Source: an uncultured Lachnospiraceae bacterium
GTDB taxonomy: Bacteria > Bacillota > Clostridia > Lachnospirales > Lachnospiraceae
DNA length: 8,727 nt
Assembly: GCA_947178115.1 (NCBI GenBank)
Contig: CAMWXF010000055.1
Coordinates: forward strand, 1 to 8,727
Direction: 5' to 3'
Below the pieces are notes generated by a model. It was given only the letters and a program-made list of their open reading frames with translations. It did not search any database and was not told where the DNA came from. This document shows, in pieces, positions 5,818 to 8,727 of this stretch (within the stretch, counting starts at the first letter, position 1; every line of letters begins with the position of its first letter). The position numbers and the translations under genes were made by a program.

Positions 5818-8727
5818 TTAGTTATCGACTTTGACCGTTATCTTTACGCTCTGCGGTTTTCCGTTCGGATAGCCAACCAGTTCCTGCGCTCCCTCAAAAT
5901 AAACATTCGCCGTAATCTGATAACTGCCTTTCTTAATGCCCGTATCGCTCAAGGTAACAAGCACATGTCCGTTTCGGATAACAACGCCCATCCCCTCGGG
6001 TACTTTGACTGCCTGTATCTTCGCAATGTGGACGCCTGATGGAAGGCTCTGCGACAGGTTGTAGTCTTTCGTCAGCTGTCCTGTGTATTTATAGATCGTC
6101 TGTGCGGCAGGCGCTTTTATCTTCGGTACGCTTTGCGACAGTTTAAAGGACAGCTCTTTCTTTATCTCGTGTCCGTCCTCCATAGTTATGACAGCCGGAA
6201 GTGTATACTTTTTCGGTTCAAGCTTTGCTTTCATCCCCTCTTCCGTCAGTGTGATGTCGAAAGTATTACCGCCTTTCCATACCGCCTTAAAGTACGGATG
6301 TTCTCCAAGTTCATCCTCCGTTTGTATGGTGACGTCTTTTACCCGGGAAACGGCATTTTTTATGGTGAGCTTTCCTGTGAGGGTTACATTTTCCCTGTTT
6401 ACCAGGTCCAGTTTGCCGCTTATTTTTACCGTTGCAGTCGGCTGAACGTCGATTACTTTCACTGTAATCTCATTATAAAAATAATCATATCCCTCAATGT
6501 AGTTAAAAATTCTGTATCGATAGGATCCCACCGCCACTTCCTCTGCCCGACCCGGCTTAAAGCCGAACTTCAGTGTGCCACTTTTCTCATCGATTGTTAT
6601 ACTCTGCCATTCGTCCTCATGCAGGTACCTATTATTTGTAAGGTCAAAGACATCCCCATCTTCCATCGGTTTAAACGTTGCGCCCTGCAGGTCACTCTCT
6701 AAGGTGACAGCTGCCCGTTCGCTCGGCACCTGCTTATTTATGGTCAGCGTCTTCTGTGCGAACGTTGCTGTTGGCGGTGTTGTATATACTTTTACCTTTA
6801 CATCCACATCAACCGGGTCTGCCCAGACTCCCTTTCCGGTGTCGTCTGCTTCCTTGACCTGCAGCTTTGCAGTCAGCGTCTCCCCATTCTCATAAGATAC
6901 GCCCTGTTTTACCGCTGCTTTCAATGTACCGTCAGCTCCTACAGTCACATCCAGTTTATCCGAAGTGCAGCTTACGACTTGTATTTGCGCAAGAACTGCC
7001 TTATCCGTATTGTTATATAAGGCGATGTCAACAGTATTGTTTTCCCCGTCATCGGAGTTTTCCGTATTGATATAGATTGACGGAATCGTCTGCTGCTTTA
7101 CTGCTCTCGCCTTCTTCGGCGTCTTAACGGTAACATTGCAGATCACTTCTTCATACCCCGTTACCCTAAGCGCAAGTTTTCCCTTAATGCTCGTCTTCTG
7201 GTACGCTTTAGACGCGTCCAGAACAGCATACCATTGTCCGCCTTCCTTCTTTACGGAGATATAGTCGTCAAACTGATTGATCTGTCCTTCTGATCCGGTA
7301 ATCACGCGCACACTCTCTACTACATCCGGCGCCTTTATCACAAGCAGAGCCTGTAGACCCCTGCCCTGTGTGTAAATACGGTCGATCGTCGGCGATGCTA
7401 CGCTGACACTAGGCTTCTTAGAGACAGTCTTCACTTTGACAGTAAATGTTTCCTGCTGTTCTCCGATCTCTGCAAGCCCCTTCACGGTTGTTCCAATAGT
7501 AAATTCATATGTAGTGTTATTCTTTATGTAATCCGCATAACCGCCGGTGTTATCAATCGCAATACTATAGCTTCCATTTTGCTTATCCACGATAGAGAAG
7601 CGGTCCACGTCCTGTGCTGCAAGCGTCTCTTTGCCCTTTTTAATCTCTTTGATCTGTAAGCTGTCAACATCTGCCCCTGCCGGTACGAGAAGCCGGAAAT
7701 CTCCCGACACACGCTGTTTCTCAGCCGTCATCTCCTGACAAAGATTCAGGGTAACCTGTTTCTCAGTTGAAATAACCGTCGTATCTAAGAGAACCAACTG
7801 TACAGACACCGATTTTTTCCACGTATCCTTTGCCTGACATATGAGATTCGTTCTTCCTGCCTTTTTAAAAGTAACTGTTACACTTTTCTTATCTGTATTC
7901 TGTTTTACTGTGGCTACCGCGGAATCCGTTACCTTCCATTGTAACGCTGTCCCTGTCATCTCCTCTCCAAGGCGGTCATATGCTTTGGCGGAAAATGTCA
8001 TTGTGCCGTTCTTTATGAATTTGACTCTCACCGCTTCCGGCGCCTGTATATATCCGTCTGCGCCCTGCTGCGTATCGCCTGCCTGTTCCGTTGTAAGCAT
8101 CTGTATTTCACTTACCTGTTTTGATGCCAGTACGGTAACCTTGAATGTAACTTTGCGCTTACCAAGATCCTTGTTAAGGGCTGCTGTTATCTTCACCGTC
8201 TTATTCTTAGCCGCCACATATTCAGGATTCGGCACTACCTCTCCCGCCTCGTTCACGATGCAAACAGAAGAATCCGCTGATGTGAAAGTAAACAGCTTCG
8301 CATTTTCCTGCGGCGTATATTCCTTGCCGAACTGGTCTTTGATTCTTAACTGAGCATTGCTCTTTTCATCAATTGCATAGCTGTGTATCGAAACGGCTGA
8401 CTCAACCGGTGAAAGCTTATATGCTTTTTCAAGCGTCCATTCTTTCGCCTCTTCCGGCGGATTTGTGCCCGTTACCTTAACGCGACAACTGCCGTATACG
8501 GCATTGCCTGTCATATCATATACAAAAATATCCGTCTCACCGACTGTTTTGGCCGTGATCAGCCCTTCCGCCGACACCGCCGCTATCTGCGGATTGGCCG
8601 ATTTATAAATGCAGTCTGATGTATGTACCAGATTTCCGCCCGTTATCCTGCCGTCTGCATCCTTCTGTGCCGTATCCGCCGTCAGTGCATACGCGCCTAC
8701 AGTAATCCTGTCTGCCGCACTCTGACC
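5818..8727 (-). CDS. Large Ig-like repeat surface protein (5' end outside window)
   Basis: The frame is open from the window edge to the TAA at 5818-5820, giving 969 visible residues. It reads as about nine all-beta modules of roughly 100 residues. The first visible one ends in a Big_2-like pattern (residues about 44-86: NPQIAAV, SAEGLITAKTVGETDIFVYD). Others lie at about 93-201, 205-315, 320-435, 438-536, 549-648, 650-760, 762-865 and 867-968. Modules 2 and 3 keep traces of Big_2 (FTSADSSV; WKVTDSAVATV and KKAGRTNLICQAK); the later ones match no family I can name. There are no catalytic motifs and few cysteines. The C-terminus ends VKITVKVDN with no sortase motif, transmembrane helix or dockerin, so the protein is probably secreted or attached through its missing N-terminal part. 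A GTG at 8577 could be taken as a start, but it lies inside the first visible Ig-like module and the frame continues for 50 codons above it. Confidence 0.92.
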   Translation of the reverse strand, partial: GQSAADRITVGAYALTADTAQKDADGRITGGNLVHTSDCIYKSANPQIAAVSAEGLITAKTVGETDIFVYDMTGNAVYGSCRVKVTGTNPPEEAKEWTLEKAYKLSPVESAVSIHSYAIDEKSNAQLRIKDQFGKEYTPQENAKLFTFTSADSSVCIVNEAGEVVPNPEYVAAKNKTVKITAALNKDLGKRKVTFKVTVLASKQVSEIQMLTTEQAGDTQQGADGYIQAPEAVRVKFIKNGTMTFSAKAYDRLGEEMTGTALQWKVTDSAVATVKQNTDKKSVTVTFKKAGRTNLICQAKDTWKKSVSVQLVLLDTTVISTEKQVTLNLCQEMTAEKQRVSGDFRLLVPAGADVDSLQIKEIKKGKETLAAQDVDRFSIVDKQNGSYSIAIDNTGGYADYIKNNTTYEFTIGTTVKGLAEIGEQQETFTVKVKTVSKKPSVSVASPTIDRIYTQGRGLQALLVIKAPDVVESVRVITGSEGQINQFDDYISVKKEGGQWYAVLDASKAYQKTSIKGKLALRVTGYEEVICNVTVKTPKKARAVKQQTIPSIYINTENSDDGENNTVDIALYNNTDKAVLAQIQVVSCTSDKLDVTVGADGTLKAAVKQGVSYENGETLTAKLQVKEADDTGKGVWADPVDVDVKVKVYTTPPTATFAQKTLTINKQVPSERAAVTLESDLQGATFKPMEDGDVFDLTNNRYLHEDEWQSITIDEKSGTLKFGFKPGRAEEVAVGSYRYRIFNYIEGYDYFYNEITVKVIDVQPTATVKISGKLDLVNRENVTLTGKLTIKNAVSRVKDVTIQTEDELGEHPYFKAVWKGGNTFDITLTEEGMKAKLEPKKYTLPAVITMEDGHEIKKELSFKLSQSVPKIKAPAAQTIYKYTGQLTKDYNLSQSLPSGVHIAKIQAVKVPEGMGVVIRNGHVLVTLSDTGIKKGSYQITANVYFEGAQELVGYPNGKPQSVKITVKVDN

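Noticed and set aside
7841..8353. 170-codon hydrophobic plus-strand frame
   Set aside because: It is antisense to the Ig-like repeat gene; hydrophobic composition is common in the complement of Lys/Glu/Thr-rich coding sequence.

Overview
The window holds two large, adjacent minus-strand genes for secreted, multi-domain surface proteins. Both run off the window, so neither is complete. The moderate GC content, the Gram-positive type signal peptide, the Gram-positive AGAGGGG ribosome binding site and the mix of Ig-like (Big_2), InlB B-repeat and transglutaminase-like modules all suggest a gut-type Clostridia, most likely Lachnospiraceae. That assignment is an inference from style; there is no marker gene here.

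Layout, in the direction of transcription (right to left). From 8727 to 5818 lies the 3' part of a gene for a stack of about nine Ig-like modules (969 codons visible, 5' end missing). It ends without any visible sortase motif, membrane anchor or dockerin. A 211-base gap follows. It contains a 20-bp imperfect hairpin just after the stop codon (likely terminator) and a near-consensus sigma-A promoter (TTGATA, 17 bases, TATAAT). The second gene starts at 5606 and stays open to base 1 (1868 full codons, 3' end missing). Its product has a signal peptide, an acidic Ser/Asp/Glu linker with a 42-bp tandem repeat, a transglutaminase-like domain with a Cys-His-Asp triad, a beta-propeller-like segment, a Big_2 domain, a thioredoxin-like domain with a CLNC motif, an InlB B-repeat, a CAP/SCP domain, further Ig-like domains, a second InlB B-repeat and several copies of a YxG...DYTxSY type repeat.

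The two proteins probably act outside the cell as wall-associated or released proteins. The terminator and promoter between the genes suggest separate transcription, so a shared operon is not supported, although they may belong to one surface-protein locus. The most unusual feature is the joining of three potential activities (transglutaminase-like, thioredoxin-like and CAP) on one secreted chain. I see no RNA genes, mobile elements, CRISPR arrays, phage genes or attachment sites. The long open frames on the plus strand are shadows of these two genes.
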